Below the pieces are notes generated by a model, which was not told the origin of the DNA, made no database searches, and saw nothing but the letters and a program-made list of their open reading frames with translations. Source: Nodosilinea sp. E11 (GTDB lineage Bacteria > Cyanobacteriota > Cyanobacteriia > Phormidesmidales > Phormidesmidaceae). Taken from it: a DNA stretch of 64,000 nucleotides. The stretch spans positions 1,420,001 to 1,484,000 of the forward strand of contig NZ_CP136520.1 in the NCBI RefSeq assembly GCF_032813545.1, given 5' to 3'. This document shows positions 45,824-55,360 of this stretch, one piece after another; position 1 is the first letter of the stretch; each line of letters opens with the position of its first letter. Made by a program: the position numbers and the translations under genes.

Positions 45824-46615
45824 CTAATCTTGGGCGATCGCCCATCGCTGCCGCCGGGCCTCGTAGAGCAGCAGCGCCGCCGAAATGCCTACATTCAACG
45901 ATTCCACCCCACCCGCCATGGGGATGCGCACCTGTACTGTAGCCTGACGCTGAAGGGCGGCTGACAGACCCGCTCCCTCGTTGCCCATCACAATCACCGT
46001 GGGTTTGGTGAAATCGACCGCCCAATAATCTACCGAGGCGTAGGAGCTAGTGGTTACGAGCTGCACCCCAGCCCGATGCCAGTCCGCCAGGTGAGTCGGC
46101 AGATCGTCTACTACCGCTAGGGGTAGCCGAAACCACTGGCCCGCCGAGGCCCGCAGCACCTTGGGATGGTCGGGGGCGACGCTGTCGGCGCTAAGCCACA
46201 GGCCATCGACCCCAGCGGCCGTCGCCGTGCGAATAATGGTGCCCAGGTTGCCAGGATCTTGCAGGGTTTCTACCACCAGCCCAAGGCCCTGAACCGCAGG
46301 CATGGAGTGGCGGTGAAGCTGGGGGGCGATGGCCACCACCCCGTCGGGATGCTGGGTCGTGGCCATCGCTGCCAATACAGCGTCAGACACCTGCTCAACC
46401 CGTTCAGCCCGCTGGTCTAGATCTAGGGCCAAATCGGCATGGGCCTGCTGCCAGGCGGGGGTAAAACAGACAATGTCGAGGGGATAGGAGGTAGCGAGAG
46501 CCTCCTGGATCAGGTGGGTCCCCTCTAGCAAAATTTGGTTCTGCGATCGCCGCACCTTAGCCTGGTGCAGCTTCCGAAAAAATTTAACCAGGGGATTTTG
46601 CAGGCTCGTAAGCAT
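45824..46615 (-). CDS. TrmH/SpoU-family RNA 2'-O-methyltransferase
   Basis: 263 residues. An N-terminal substrate-binding domain (KVRRSQNQILLEGTHLIQEAL) is followed by the SPOUT knot: motif 1 VVETLQDPGNLGTIIRTA, motif 2 VIVMGNEGAGLS, motif 3 RIPMAGGVESLNVGISAALLLYEA. It binds SAM in a trefoil knot and methylates a ribose in rRNA or tRNA; the exact target is not identified. Divergent from murA, with the tRNA-Leu gene between. Confidence 0.9.
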   Translation of the reverse strand: MLTSLQNPLVKFFRKLHQAKVRRSQNQILLEGTHLIQEALATSYPLDIVCFTPAWQQAHADLALDLDQRAERVEQVSDAVLAAMATTQHPDGVVAIAPQLHRHSMPAVQGLGLVVETLQDPGNLGTIIRTATAAGVDGLWLSADSVAPDHPKVLRASAGQWFRLPLAVVDDLPTHLADWHRAGVQLVTTSSYASVDYWAVDFTKPTVIVMGNEGAGLSAALQRQATVQVRIPMAGGVESLNVGISAALLLYEARRQRWAIAQD

Positions 46616-46691
46616 GACACTATCCCCTGGTTAATCGCTTAGTGAGAGTCACTTGTGGTCAGCTGACAGAGTAATCGTCAGTTGATGGTGA

Positions 46692-46775
46692 TGCGGAACC
46701 CGGGACTTGAACCCGGATGTTATTGCTAACACTAGGACCTGAACCTAGCGCGTCTACCAATTCCGCCAGTTCCGC
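46692..46775 (-). tRNA. tRNA-Leu(CAG)
   Basis: The minus strand folds as a class II tRNA of 84 nt: acceptor GCGGAAC pairing with GTTCCGC, then discriminator A; D-arm with GGTAGACGC; anticodon stem CTAGG/CCTAG with loop TTCAGGT (anticodon CAG); a long variable arm (TGTTAGCAATAACA); T-arm CCGGGTTCAAGTCCCGG. CCA is not encoded. It lies between the RNA methyltransferase gene and murA. Confidence 0.95.
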
Positions 46776-46895
46776 TGGCCGAGCGCGTTATTAGCGCTGC
46801 GATTTGTAATCATGCACTGAGTTTGCGCCAGAGTCAAGTGTGTAAAAAAAGATTTCGTGTTTTTGGGCGAATCGGCTATCCTGATGTGGCCAAGT

Positions 46896-46923
46896 TTGAC
46901 AAATAAACCTAGATTGCTATGGC
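46896..46923 (+). promoter_or_regulatory. candidate promoter for murA
   Basis: TTGACA (46896-46901) is a perfect -35, with TATGGC (46918-46923) 16 bases on as a weaker -10, 46 bases upstream of the GTG start. Confidence 0.45.
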
Positions 46924-46969
46924 GAAATTGATGGTTTCGAGTAGAATCTAGACGAAAATTTGGGAAAAA

Positions 46970-48337
46970 GTGGAGTTATCAGTCGTGGAGGACACCGCTA
47001 TCGTTACATCCATTGGTTTGCCCAACCCTGCGATCGCCGCCGAAGCGGATGGCGCTGTACTCGAGATCACCGGCGGTAGTTCTCTCTCTGGCCAGGTCAC
47101 CATTAGCGGGGCCAAAAACTCAGCCCTGGTGGCGATGGCCGGCACGCTACTCTGCTCACAGCCCTGCCGCATTCGTAATATTCCCCGTCTAATGGATATT
47201 GAGCGGATGGGCGAAGTGCTCACAGCCCTGGGAGTAAAGCTCAAACGCGAAGACGACGCTCTGGTGGTCGATGCCAGCACCATCGCCCACACCAAGGCCC
47301 CCTACGATGTGGTCAGCCGCCTGCGGGCTAGCTTCTTTGTGATTGGCCCCCTGCTGGCCCGCATGGGAGTAGCCCGCATTCCCCTCCCCGGTGGTTGCGC
47401 CATCGGAGCCCGCCCGGTCGAGCTGCACGTGCGCGGCCTCCAGGCGATGGGAGCCAACGTCCACATTGAGCATGGCACGGTTCACGCCTACGTTCCCGGC
47501 AGCCGGGGACGGTTGAAAGGGGCAAAAATTTATCTCGACTACCCCAGCGTAGGGGCCACCGAAACCCTAATGATGGCGGCCACCCTGGCCGACGGCGAAA
47601 CCATCATTGAAAATGCCGCCCAGGAACCCGAGGTGGCCGATCTGGCCAACTTCTGCCGGGCGATGGGAGCCAAGATTCGCGGGGCTGGCACCAATACCAT
47701 CACCATCGTAGGCGTCCCTAGCCTCCACAGCACCGACTATGGGATTATTCCCGATCGCATTGAGGCCGGTACCTTTCTGGTCGCCGGTGCCATTACCCGC
47801 TCAGAGATCAGCATCGCCCCGATCATTCCTGAGCACCTGACCGCAGTGATTGCCAAGCTCCATGAAATTGGTGGTCGAGTGGTGGTAGACGGCCCCAGTC
47901 GGGTGCGCTACGTGCCCTCCCATACCCTCAATCCTGTGGATATTCAAACCGGGCCGTTTCCTGGATTTCCCACCGATATGCAGGCCCAGTTTATGGCGCT
48001 GATGGCCGTCTGTGACGGCAGCAGTTTAATCACTGAAACGGTGTTTGAAAACCGCCTGCGCCACGTGGCCGAGCTCAACCGCATGGGAGCCGACATTCGC
48101 CTAAACGGCAACTGCGCCATTATCAAAGGTGTACACCAGCTGTCCGGGGCTCCGGTGCTGGCGACCGATCTGCGCGCGTCGGCGGCCCTAGTGCTGGCTG
48201 GCCTAGCGGCCAAGAGCACGACCACCATTCAGGGGTTACACCACCTCGATCGCGGCTACGACGACCTAGAGGGCAAACTGCGCCTGCTGGGGGCTAACCT
48301 GCGCCGCTACACCGATGGCTCGATCCCGGCTATTTAG
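46970..48337 (+). CDS. murA: UDP-N-acetylglucosamine 1-carboxyvinyltransferase
   Basis: 454 residues. First committed step of peptidoglycan synthesis (enolpyruvyl transfer to UDP-GlcNAc). SGAKNSAL near the start, the fosfomycin-sensitive Cys143 in [23 protein letters not shown], and RIEAGTF are conserved. The GTG start at 46970 gives a 35-residue leader before the first motif; GTG 46985 is possible. No ATG is available. Confidence 0.95.
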   Translation: MELSVVEDTAIVTSIGLPNPAIAAEADGAVLEITGGSSLSGQVTISGAKNSALVAMAGTLLCSQPCRIRNIPRLMDIERMGEVLTALGVKLKREDDALVVDASTIAHTKAPYDVVSRLRASFFVIGPLLARMGVARIPLPGGCAIGARPVELHVRGLQAMGANVHIEHGTVHAYVPGSRGRLKGAKIYLDYPSVGATETLMMAATLADGETIIENAAQEPEVADLANFCRAMGAKIRGAGTNTITIVGVPSLHSTDYGIIPDRIEAGTFLVAGAITRSEISIAPIIPEHLTAVIAKLHEIGGRVVVDGPSRVRYVPSHTLNPVDIQTGPFPGFPTDMQAQFMALMAVCDGSSLITETVFENRLRHVAELNRMGADIRLNGNCAIIKGVHQLSGAPVLATDLRASAALVLAGLAAKSTTTIQGLHHLDRGYDDLEGKLRLLGANLRRYTDGSIPAI

Positions 48338-48505
48338 CGTTAGCTAACCGCGATCGCAATTGACATGGGGGTCAGGGTAGGAAGCTGCCTTGGCCCTTTG
48401 CTTTGGGGGCTATGGATTGGTGGCGATCGCGCTCTTTGATACAGATCCGCCCCCCGATCGGCCCCTTACACTAGCAACAGCAATCTTCTACCGGTTGACT
48501 CGTCT

Positions 48506-49870
48506 ATGACCCTGGCTCGCCCTGCTACCGACTGGGATGCTCTAGCTCAAGCCTTTGGCGCGATCGAAACTATTCGCGACCCCAACCAGCGCGAAAAACT
48601 CTCGAAAGACTATTACTACTTCAGCCCAGTGCTGCAAGGGCAGCTAGCCGACCGGGTGGCCGATTTGATTGTGCGCCCCACCAGTGAGGCGGAGGTGCTA
48701 GCGGCGGCCAAGGTCTGCGTTGAGGCGCGAGTGCCCGTCACCGTGCGGGGGGCGGGCACCGGCAACTACGGCCAGTGCATTCCCCTGGAGGGAGGTGTGG
48801 TGCTCGATCTGAGCAAGCTGAACGCGGTGAAGCGAGTCGAGCCGGGGGTGGCCTGGGTCGAGCCGGGGGCCAAGCTCTCAGCCATTGATAAAGTCACCCG
48901 CGAAACGGGCTGGGAGTTGCGGATGTATCCCTCCACCTACCGCACGGCGACCCTTGGCGGCTTTATTGGCGGCGGCAGCGGCGGCATTGGCTCGATTATG
49001 TATGGGCAACTGCGCGATCGCGGCAATCTCAACGCCGTGCGGGTCGTCACGATGGAAGACCATCCCAGAGTGATTGAGCTGCGGGGCGACGCGGTGCATA
49101 AGGTCAACCATGCCTACGGCACCAACGGCATTATCACCGAGCTAGAAATTCCCCTCGGCCCGGCCTACCCCTGGGCGGAGGTGATCGTAACCTTCGACGA
49201 CTTTATGACCGCTGCCCGCTTTGGTCAGGCCCTGGGCGACGCTGACGGGTTGATCAAAAAGCTGATCAGCATCCACGCCTGGCCGATCCCCAGCTATTTT
49301 GCGTCGCTAAAGCCCTACTTGCCTGAGGGCAAAGCGGCGGCACTGCTAATGGTGGCCGAGCCTTCCCTGGCGCTGTTTGGGGAATTGGTGAAGGAATTTG
49401 GCGGCACCATCACCTATAGCAAATCGGCCCAGGAGGCCAGCAAAGGCGCACCCTTGGCTGAATTCACCTGGAACCACACCACCCTCCACGCCCGCAGTGT
49501 AGACCCAACCCTCACCTACCTACAAACCCTATTTCCCTACGACCCAAAACTGGAGCGGGTGCAACACTTCTATGAGCACTTTGGCGACGAGGTGATCATG
49601 CACCTGGAGTATTTGCGCATGGGGGGCACCACGATTCCGGCGGCGCTGCAAATTGTGCGCTACTCAACCCCCGAGCGACTGGCAGAAATTATTCGCTACC
49701 ACGAAGACCACGGTGCGCTGATCGCCAACCCCCATACCTACCTGCTCGAAGACGGCGGCATGAAAAAGGTGGACGCAGTGCAGGTGAACTTTAAGGCTGA
49801 GGTTGACCCCTACGGACTGCTCAACCCCGGCAAAATGCGCGGCTGGCTAGAGCGAGTTGAGGCGAAATAG
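48506..49870 (+). CDS. FAD-binding oxidoreductase (VAO/PCMH family)
   Basis: 454 residues. The N-terminal FAD-binding segment has VTVRGAGTGNYGQCIPLEGG and, later, YPSTYRTATLGGFIGGGSGGIGS. The C-terminal half is the substrate and FAD-oxidase C domain (DPYGLLNPGKM). Similar to glycolate oxidase GlcD-type enzymes, but the substrate is not known. It is followed eight bases on by a small membrane protein, so the pair may be co-transcribed. Confidence 0.88.
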   Translation: MTLARPATDWDALAQAFGAIETIRDPNQREKLSKDYYYFSPVLQGQLADRVADLIVRPTSEAEVLAAAKVCVEARVPVTVRGAGTGNYGQCIPLEGGVVLDLSKLNAVKRVEPGVAWVEPGAKLSAIDKVTRETGWELRMYPSTYRTATLGGFIGGGSGGIGSIMYGQLRDRGNLNAVRVVTMEDHPRVIELRGDAVHKVNHAYGTNGIITELEIPLGPAYPWAEVIVTFDDFMTAARFGQALGDADGLIKKLISIHAWPIPSYFASLKPYLPEGKAAALLMVAEPSLALFGELVKEFGGTITYSKSAQEASKGAPLAEFTWNHTTLHARSVDPTLTYLQTLFPYDPKLERVQHFYEHFGDEVIMHLEYLRMGGTTIPAALQIVRYSTPERLAEIIRYHEDHGALIANPHTYLLEDGGMKKVDAVQVNFKAEVDPYGLLNPGKMRGWLERVEAK

Positions 49871-49878
49871 CAACTGTT

Positions 49879-50334
49879 GTGACCATTGAAAGTCCGTTTA
49901 CCGATGAAGACCGAGTTGAGTCGCTGAAGGCGGCGGTGCTGGCGGGGACTGCTGCTGGGATAGTGGCAGCTGGACTACTGTTGGCCCATCGGGTGCCATC
50001 TCTCGGCTGGGGCACGGCGCTAGCGTCAGTCGCTTCAGGCCTGAGCGGCAGCACGTTTTGGGTCAGCGCCGCGATCGCGGGCCTCTCGGGCGGCCTCTTC
50101 GGCATTACCTACCGCTATGCCGTGCGCCAAGACGAGAATTCTCAGCTTAAAGCGGGGGTGGTACTGGCCTTTAGCCTGGTGCGGGGGTTAGCCCTGGTGA
50201 ATGTGGTGGCGGCGGTCAGCCTGCGGGGCTGGCCCTTTGCAGTGGCGATCGCCGAAAGCCTGCTGATATTTGCCACCGCCGCCGCCAGCCTAGAGCTAGC
50301 GCGGCAGCAGCAATGGATAAAACCCGTGAAATGA
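49879..50334 (+). CDS. membrane protein, conserved hypothetical
   Basis: 151 residues with four hydrophobic helices (AAVLAGTAAGIVAAGLLLAH; WVSAAIAGLSGGLFG; GVVLAFSLVRGLALVNVVAAVS; AVAIAESLLIFATAAASLE). Not recognised. GTG start at 49879. It follows the FAD oxidoreductase by eight bases and converges on menE, ten bases from its stop. Confidence 0.72.
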   Translation: MTIESPFTDEDRVESLKAAVLAGTAAGIVAAGLLLAHRVPSLGWGTALASVASGLSGSTFWVSAAIAGLSGGLFGITYRYAVRQDENSQLKAGVVLAFSLVRGLALVNVVAAVSLRGWPFAVAIAESLLIFATAAASLELARQQQWIKPVK

Positions 50335-50344
50335 GTCAGGAATT

Positions 50345-51811
50345 TTAACCGTCCAAGCCCAAAATTCTTTGAGCCAGGGCCAACGACTGGGGCCGACTGA
50401 GTTTGCCCTGGGCAGTTCTGGGGAGGTGATTGACCAAAATCCACTGCTTGGGCAGTTTGTAGGGAGTCAGCCGCGATCGCAGTCGCTCCGGTAGATCTGG
50501 CAGCAGGTTTGGGTAATCCATCACTACCAGGGCACAGAGCCGCTGCCCCCAGCGATCGCAGGGCAACCCCACCACACAGGCATCGCTCACGATCCCCGTC
50601 GCCAGCAGAGCCGCCTCAATATCTTCAGGAAACACATTCTCGCCCCCCGTAATGATTTTGGTGCTGCTGCGCCCGACGATGTGCAAATAGCCCCCGTCAT
50701 CGAAATAGCCAATATCATCAGTAGCGAATGACCCCGTAGGGTGGGCACTGCCCACCAAAGAACCCGTTCCGCCAGGGCAACTCCCATATCCCAGCACTCC
50801 CGTAGGGTGGGCATTGCCCACCACAATCCCTTCCCCGAGGCTCAAATAGGCCTGGGCCAAAGAACTGGCCTGAATCACCACCCGCCCCGTTTGCCCCGAT
50901 GGCTGAGACTGCCCCTGGTCATTGAAAATCGTGATTCTTGCATGGGGCAAAGCTCTGCCGCTGCTGCGGTTGCCGGCCAGAAATTCCTCTGGCAGCAAGG
51001 TGGTGACCTGGGCGGCAGTTTCGGTCATGCCATAGGTAAGGGCGACGGGAATGTGGGCCGCCTGGGCCTGGTCGAGCAGCGATCGCCCAGCAGGCGCACC
51101 CCCCAGCAGCACCGCCCTAAAACTCCGCAGCCAGGGGCCAAACTCATCCCCCAAAGCCAATAAATCCTGAAGCTGAGTCGGCACCAGCGAGAGAAATCCA
51201 CCGGAGGGTAAGGGCAAGACTTCGCCCCGCTTGAGATCGCCGTAGGGCTGGAGCACCAGCTGCCCGCCCGTGGTCAGCACTCGCAGCGTCTGCATCAGCC
51301 CGCTGACGTGAAACAGTGGCAGTACGCAGTAGGCGTGGACTGGGCCACCGCCAAAGTGGGCGCAAAAGCCGGCTACGGAGACGCTGAGGGTCTCCCAGCT
51401 ATGCACCGCAAACTTAATCTGCCCCGACGAACCGCCCGTGGGGATCAGAATTTGCCCCGGCTGCGCCCCCAGCACTCGGCAGGGATAGGCCGCCATGCCC
51501 GGCACCAGGGGATTGCTCCAGACTGGATCGACCATGGCCTGCATCTGATGACGATCGCGATCGCCCCAGCCAGGGTTCGCCAAAACTACGGTGCAGTCCG
51601 CCGACCAAGCTGCCAAGCAAGTCGCCAAAAACAGTAGCGGGTCAGGTTCAGCGATCAAAACTCCGGGGTTGTGGACAGTGCAAGATTCTCTATACGCAGC
51701 AAAACTAGGGCTGAGTTGACCTAAACATTGCCAAAATGCCTGCCTACTAGGGCCGATCAGCCAATCGTCTCCCCAACGGTTGTGAAGCAACGCTTTTAGA
51801 GTCTGTCCCAT
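50345..51811 (-). CDS. menE: 2-succinylbenzoate-CoA ligase with in-frame palindrome insertion
   Basis: 488 residues of the AMP-forming acyl-CoA ligase superfamily; activates o-succinylbenzoate in phylloquinone synthesis. Motifs: ATP-binding ILIPTGGSSGQIKF, YGMTETAAQVT, DIGYFDD, GGENVFPEDIE and C-terminal GKLSRPQ (Lys). Between LSLGEG and SFATDDIGYF about 30 residues are inserted that contain GNAHPTG and GSAHPTG, encoded by palindrome copies E and D. The frame is kept and flanking motifs are intact, so the enzyme is probably functional. The start overlaps menC by 16 bases. Confidence 0.9.
   Translation of the reverse strand: MGQTLKALLHNRWGDDWLIGPSRQAFWQCLGQLSPSFAAYRESCTVHNPGVLIAEPDPLLFLATCLAAWSADCTVVLANPGWGDRDRHQMQAMVDPVWSNPLVPGMAAYPCRVLGAQPGQILIPTGGSSGQIKFAVHSWETLSVSVAGFCAHFGGGPVHAYCVLPLFHVSGLMQTLRVLTTGGQLVLQPYGDLKRGEVLPLPSGGFLSLVPTQLQDLLALGDEFGPWLRSFRAVLLGGAPAGRSLLDQAQAAHIPVALTYGMTETAAQVTTLLPEEFLAGNRSSGRALPHARITIFNDQGQSQPSGQTGRVVIQASSLAQAYLSLGEGIVVGNAHPTGVLGYGSCPGGTGSLVGSAHPTGSFATDDIGYFDDGGYLHIVGRSSTKIITGGENVFPEDIEAALLATGIVSDACVVGLPCDRWGQRLCALVVMDYPNLLPDLPERLRSRLTPYKLPKQWILVNHLPRTAQGKLSRPQSLALAQRILGLDG
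50740..50822 (-). repeat. palindrome copies D and E inside the menE coding region
   Basis: GGTGGGCACTGCCCACC (50740-50756) and GGTGGGCATTGCCCACC (50806-50822) belong to the dispersed palindrome family. They are 66 bases (22 codons) apart, in the same orientation and reading frame, each coding VG(S/N)AHPTG on the minus strand. Confidence 0.9.
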
Positions 51812-52788
51812 AGCTCGGCGGGGGTGAGGGTATCCCAGTCGTCATCGAGCCAGCCTTGGGTGCCAAAGCCCAGCGCTGGAGCCGGAGCAGGAGAGCAGCG
51901 GGCGGCGATCGCCAGGGCAGCCCGTCGCCCCACCCCGGTTTCAAAGACAGAGGAAAAGACGAGGTGGGGCTGATGCTGTTGGCAGAAGGCTTCCAGGCGC
52001 TGGGGCGAACCGGCGATCGCAGGCTTGACCACACAGACTCCCCGCCACCCCTGCTGCCAACAGTTCTCTAGCTGAGCCACGGTGGCAACCGATTCATCCA
52101 GGGCGATCGCCGTTTGATATCGATGACCAAGAGCGATCATTGCCGTTAGCTGGTCGGGGGGCAACGGCTGCTCAAGGTATTCAACAGTGGCTAAGTGAAG
52201 ATTGGCGTTGAGGCGATCGCAGGCCGCCAGCCAATGCTCGGCCTGGGCCAGACTCAGGCCGCCGTTAGCATCCAACCGCAGTCGAGCCTCGGAGGGCAGA
52301 GTTTTCACCCATTGCTCTAGCCAAGCGATTTCGTCAGCAATGGGATGCACGCCAATTTTCCACTTCAGGGTGCGATGGCCTTGGGCTAAGCGCTGGGGGG
52401 CAATCTCTAACACCGCTGCACCAGCGGGCAGCAAGCCACAGATGGCTGCGTTAGCAAAGCTATCCGCAGGAATTGCCGGTTCATGACCAGCGCTCTGTCC
52501 GGTCAAATCGGCCAGGGCAGATTCTAGCCCAAACTGAGTCGCCGGGAGAGCAGCGGGAACCTTCTGCCCATGCCACTCCCCCCCCTGAGCGCGGCAAAAC
52601 GCCAGCGCTTCGGCCATCGTCTCACTGCCAAACCAGGGAATGGGGGCCACCTCGCCGTAGCCCCATCGGCCCAGGCCATCCCTCAGGCGAATCAGTAGGC
52701 CCTCGCGCCAGACCCACGGGCCGTGGGCGGTGTGTAATGGCTGCACAAACCGCCGTCGGTAGGGTTTCAGCGCCAGCTCAAGCCCCAT
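51796..52788 (-). CDS. menC: o-succinylbenzoate synthase
   Basis: 330 residues of the enolase superfamily. Dehydrates SHCHC to o-succinylbenzoate. Catalytic Lys in LKWKIG, metal ligands in RLDANGG (Asp), YLEQPL (Glu) and IALDESVA (Asp), and the second Lys in VVKPAI, are all present. Overlaps menA by 11 bases and menE by 16: a tightly coupled menA-menC-menE operon. Confidence 0.93.
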   Translation of the reverse strand: MGLELALKPYRRRFVQPLHTAHGPWVWREGLLIRLRDGLGRWGYGEVAPIPWFGSETMAEALAFCRAQGGEWHGQKVPAALPATQFGLESALADLTGQSAGHEPAIPADSFANAAICGLLPAGAAVLEIAPQRLAQGHRTLKWKIGVHPIADEIAWLEQWVKTLPSEARLRLDANGGLSLAQAEHWLAACDRLNANLHLATVEYLEQPLPPDQLTAMIALGHRYQTAIALDESVATVAQLENCWQQGWRGVCVVKPAIAGSPQRLEAFCQQHQPHLVFSSVFETGVGRRAALAIAARCSPAPAPALGFGTQGWLDDDWDTLTPAELWDRL

Positions 52789-53689
52789 AGGCGCTTAGCC
52801 AAAAGCCCAAACTCAGCAGCACTCCGCTCCAAAAGTGAAAGCCAATGGCAAAAAACTTAGCGTTAAACACCCGGCTCGGCTGGTCGTGATAACGGGTAAC
52901 GTGGCGACTGAGCCGCCAGGCCGAAAGCAGGCTCAAAAACACCAGCGCCGTCCAGACCGGAAAAATACCTAGAACTAAAGCGACAGCGGCGATCGCAAAA
53001 AACACCCCACAGCCCCAGGGCACCAGCGCTGCCCCCCGCTTTGTGCCCAACCGCACAATCGGCGATCGCTTACCCGCCGCCAGATCGTCCTCGACCTGGT
53101 GAAAGTGCGAACAAAACAGCACCAGCGTTGTCGTCAGCCCCACCATCATTCCCACCATCTGGCTACCCCACGACCAGGTCTGGGTCTGGCTATAGTAGGC
53201 GGCCCCCATGGCCAAAGGGCCAAAGCTTAAAAAACACAGCACCTCTCCTAGCCCCTGGTAGCCCAGGCGAAAGGGTGGCCCCTGATACATGTAGCCCAGG
53301 CCGCAGCAGAGCACCACTAGCCCCAGTACAGTCGGGTCTTGCTGATAGACGGCGATCGCCACGATACCTGCGATCCCCAGCCCCAAACAGAGGTTGGCCA
53401 GGCCAAAAATGAGCCGCCGATTGCGGGTTAAGTTGACGAGAGAATGGGCCTTGTTGACATCGATGCCTGTCTCCGCATCAAACACATCATTACTGAGATT
53501 CTCCCAGGCCAAAATGAGCACCGCCGCCAGCACAAACAGCGCAAAAATACTGCCGTTAAACTGGCCGGTTTCAGCGTAGGCGATCGCGCTCCCCACCACC
53601 ATCGGCATCATAGCAACGCTATACATGGGGGGCTTTATGGCTGCTAACCAGAGCTTACGGGGGGCCGGGTCTACCGATTGAGTGGTCAT
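52778..53689 (-). CDS. menA: 1,4-dihydroxy-2-naphthoate phytyltransferase
   Basis: 303 residues, about eight helices, UbiA superfamily. Attaches the phytyl tail to DHNA to make (demethyl)phylloquinone, the photosystem I electron carrier. The two Asp-rich motifs, ENLSNDVFDAETG and HFHQVEDDLAAGK, are conserved. First gene of the operon. Confidence 0.92.
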   Translation of the reverse strand: MTTQSVDPAPRKLWLAAIKPPMYSVAMMPMVVGSAIAYAETGQFNGSIFALFVLAAVLILAWENLSNDVFDAETGIDVNKAHSLVNLTRNRRLIFGLANLCLGLGIAGIVAIAVYQQDPTVLGLVVLCCGLGYMYQGPPFRLGYQGLGEVLCFLSFGPLAMGAAYYSQTQTWSWGSQMVGMMVGLTTTLVLFCSHFHQVEDDLAAGKRSPIVRLGTKRGAALVPWGCGVFFAIAAVALVLGIFPVWTALVFLSLLSAWRLSRHVTRYHDQPSRVFNAKFFAIGFHFWSGVLLSLGFWLSAYGA

Positions 53690-53915
53690 AGCACTGTAAT
53701 TACTCCAGGCCTAGCATATCGCTAAGCCGGACTATGGCTGTGGCCAAATTCCTAGGTCTAACTCAGTCACTCTAGTAAGAACACTGAGGCACTCGTTTCA
53801 AAAGTTACGTGATTTTCCATAGCAAATTGTGAATCTCCCCTGTGCATATTAAAGCCACAGACATCTGGCTTGCCGAGCAGGGTCTGGTGCATCTAGTTCT
53901 AAGGAGACCCTAGCT

Positions 53916-54326
53916 ATGTCAAGTCGAGGATTAAACCTATGTACCCTGGCCGGGTACGTAGCCGCCGACCCCCAGATTCGCAGCATTGAGCGCAAAACGG
54001 GCGGCCATACTCAGGTGGCCGACCTCACCATCTACGTCGATCGCATTCCCAGCCGCAAAGACAACGACAGCTTTACTGTCAACATCACCGTGTGGGAAGA
54101 CTCCTCTGCCTGGCGCAAGCTCACCTACATCAAGAAAGGGTCGCTGATTATCGCTAGCGGTGCGATCGACGCCTCCCCCTACGTCAGCAAAACCGACTCC
54201 CAGCCTCGGGCCGGGCTTCAGCTCAAGGCCAACGACATCTTTTTAGACTCTTCCCCCAAGGCCGACGATCCCAGCGCGGCCCCTCAGGACCAAGCGCCTA
54301 GAGCCTTGGCCACGGCAGAGTTCTAA
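53916..54326 (+). CDS. ssb: single-stranded DNA-binding protein
   Basis: 136 residues with an OB fold (LCTLAGYVAADPQIRS; VADLTIYVDR; FTVNITVWEDSSAWRKLTYIKKG). The C-terminal tail is acidic and Pro/Ala-rich but lacks the classical DDDIPF tip, ending LATAEF. That suggests a variant or secondary SSB. AAGGAG lies ten bases before the ATG. A terminator follows. Confidence 0.88.
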   Translation: MSSRGLNLCTLAGYVAADPQIRSIERKTGGHTQVADLTIYVDRIPSRKDNDSFTVNITVWEDSSAWRKLTYIKKGSLIIASGAIDASPYVSKTDSQPRAGLQLKANDIFLDSSPKADDPSAAPQDQAPRALATAEF

Positions 54327-54432
54327 CATCAGCTATGCTGCTGGCTTGGCCCCTGCGATCGCGACACTATCGATCTCCAGGCCAAGCCAGCAGACCAGAT
54401 ATCCACGGAGAGAGCGCCGTGGGTTGAGAGCG

Positions 54433-54460
54433 AGGATGCGGGCTTCCCCGCATCCTTTTC
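54433..54460 (+). terminator. intrinsic terminator downstream of ssb
   Basis: AGGATGCGGG (54433-54442) pairs with CCCGCATCCT (54447-54456) around a CTTC loop and runs into TTTTC. It also faces the convergent DUF1823 gene. Confidence 0.75.
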
Positions 54461-54497
54461 TAATTTTAGGCATCGGTTCTGCTCGGCCATCGGTCTC

Positions 54498-54842
54498 CTA
54501 CCGCCTGCGGTAGCTCAGCAACCAGCTCACCATTGTCGCTCGACGGGTCAAGCGAGGAATCAGCTGGTCTACGGTGTAGCCCTTAAACCCCAGCTCTTCT
54601 TTCAGCAATTGTTTATCGGCCTTGGGAATTGAGCGCGTAAGCTGCACTGTTGCCGGGCGACTCTCAATAAAGTTGGGCGGCTGGGGAAATTTTTCTACCC
54701 AGAGGGCCTCTACCGCCGAATTATCCCAGCCATCTGAGGTTTCGCGGTAGCCCAAGCCCTGCCAGACCAGGCGGTTCACGGTGTCATCGTCGAGTTCGTC
54801 GTTGAGAATGGCCCACAGGGTCTCGTCAGTGATGGGGGGCAT
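54498..54842 (-). CDS. DUF1823-family protein
   Basis: 114 residues. ITDETLWAILNDELDDDTVNRLVW and the following LGYRE pattern match DUF1823, a family of cyanobacteria and plastids with unknown function. Helical, no membrane segment. ATG 54842. Convergent with ssb. Confidence 0.78.
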   Translation of the reverse strand: MPPITDETLWAILNDELDDDTVNRLVWQGLGYRETSDGWDNSAVEALWVEKFPQPPNFIESRPATVQLTRSIPKADKQLLKEELGFKGYTVDQLIPRLTRRATMVSWLLSYRRR

Positions 54843-55039
54843 AGAAGCTGATCCGCTTTGCTAGCTGTCATCCAGGGTGAGTAGGCCTAGCCATCACCAC
54901 CCAGACTCTTCATTATCGCCCAAGAATCTGACCATCAGCCCTAGGTCCAGGTCACACCCAGGGCCTAGAACGCACTTACGGATAGGGAGTAGAAACGGCT
55001 CATCAGCTCCTCATGTTGCAAGCCTAAAGGAACCCCACC

Positions 55040-55273
55040 ATGCGACGACCCCATCGCCAAAGCGGGCTGATGCCCCTGACCTTCAAACTGGTGAAGTACT
55101 TCTTGCTGACTCTGGCGGGCTTTACGATTACCTACATTGCGGCCATTGTTTTAGATCTGCCCCTGGTGGCCGAGATTATTGTGGTGGTTTTAGAGCGAGG
55201 GTTGGGGCGATCGCTAGTGCTGCTGGGCTGTCTGTGGGCGATCGCGGTGATCAACGAGTCGGCTCGCTCCTAA
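55040..55273 (+). CDS. small membrane protein, hypothetical
   Basis: 77 residues. A basic N-terminus and two hydrophobic helices (FLLTLAGFTITYIAAIVLDL and LGRSLVLLGCLWAIAVI) separated by a short loop. AAAGGA lies eight bases before the ATG. Not recognised. Upstream of the alpha/beta hydrolase on the same strand. Confidence 0.62.
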   Translation: MRRPHRQSGLMPLTFKLVKYFLLTLAGFTITYIAAIVLDLPLVAEIIVVVLERGLGRSLVLLGCLWAIAVINESARS

Positions 55274-55360
55274 CCTCACCGCAACTTCTGGCTGAAACTC
55301 ACCCTTTTCGCTAGGGTTAAGGAGTATGAAGCCAGCCTAAGTTTCTCAAGAGGCCTCCCT

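Noticed and set aside
50345-51811. menE as a pseudogene because of its insertion
   Set aside because: The frame is intact and ATP, adenylate and Lys motifs are conserved, so it is called functional with an insertion.
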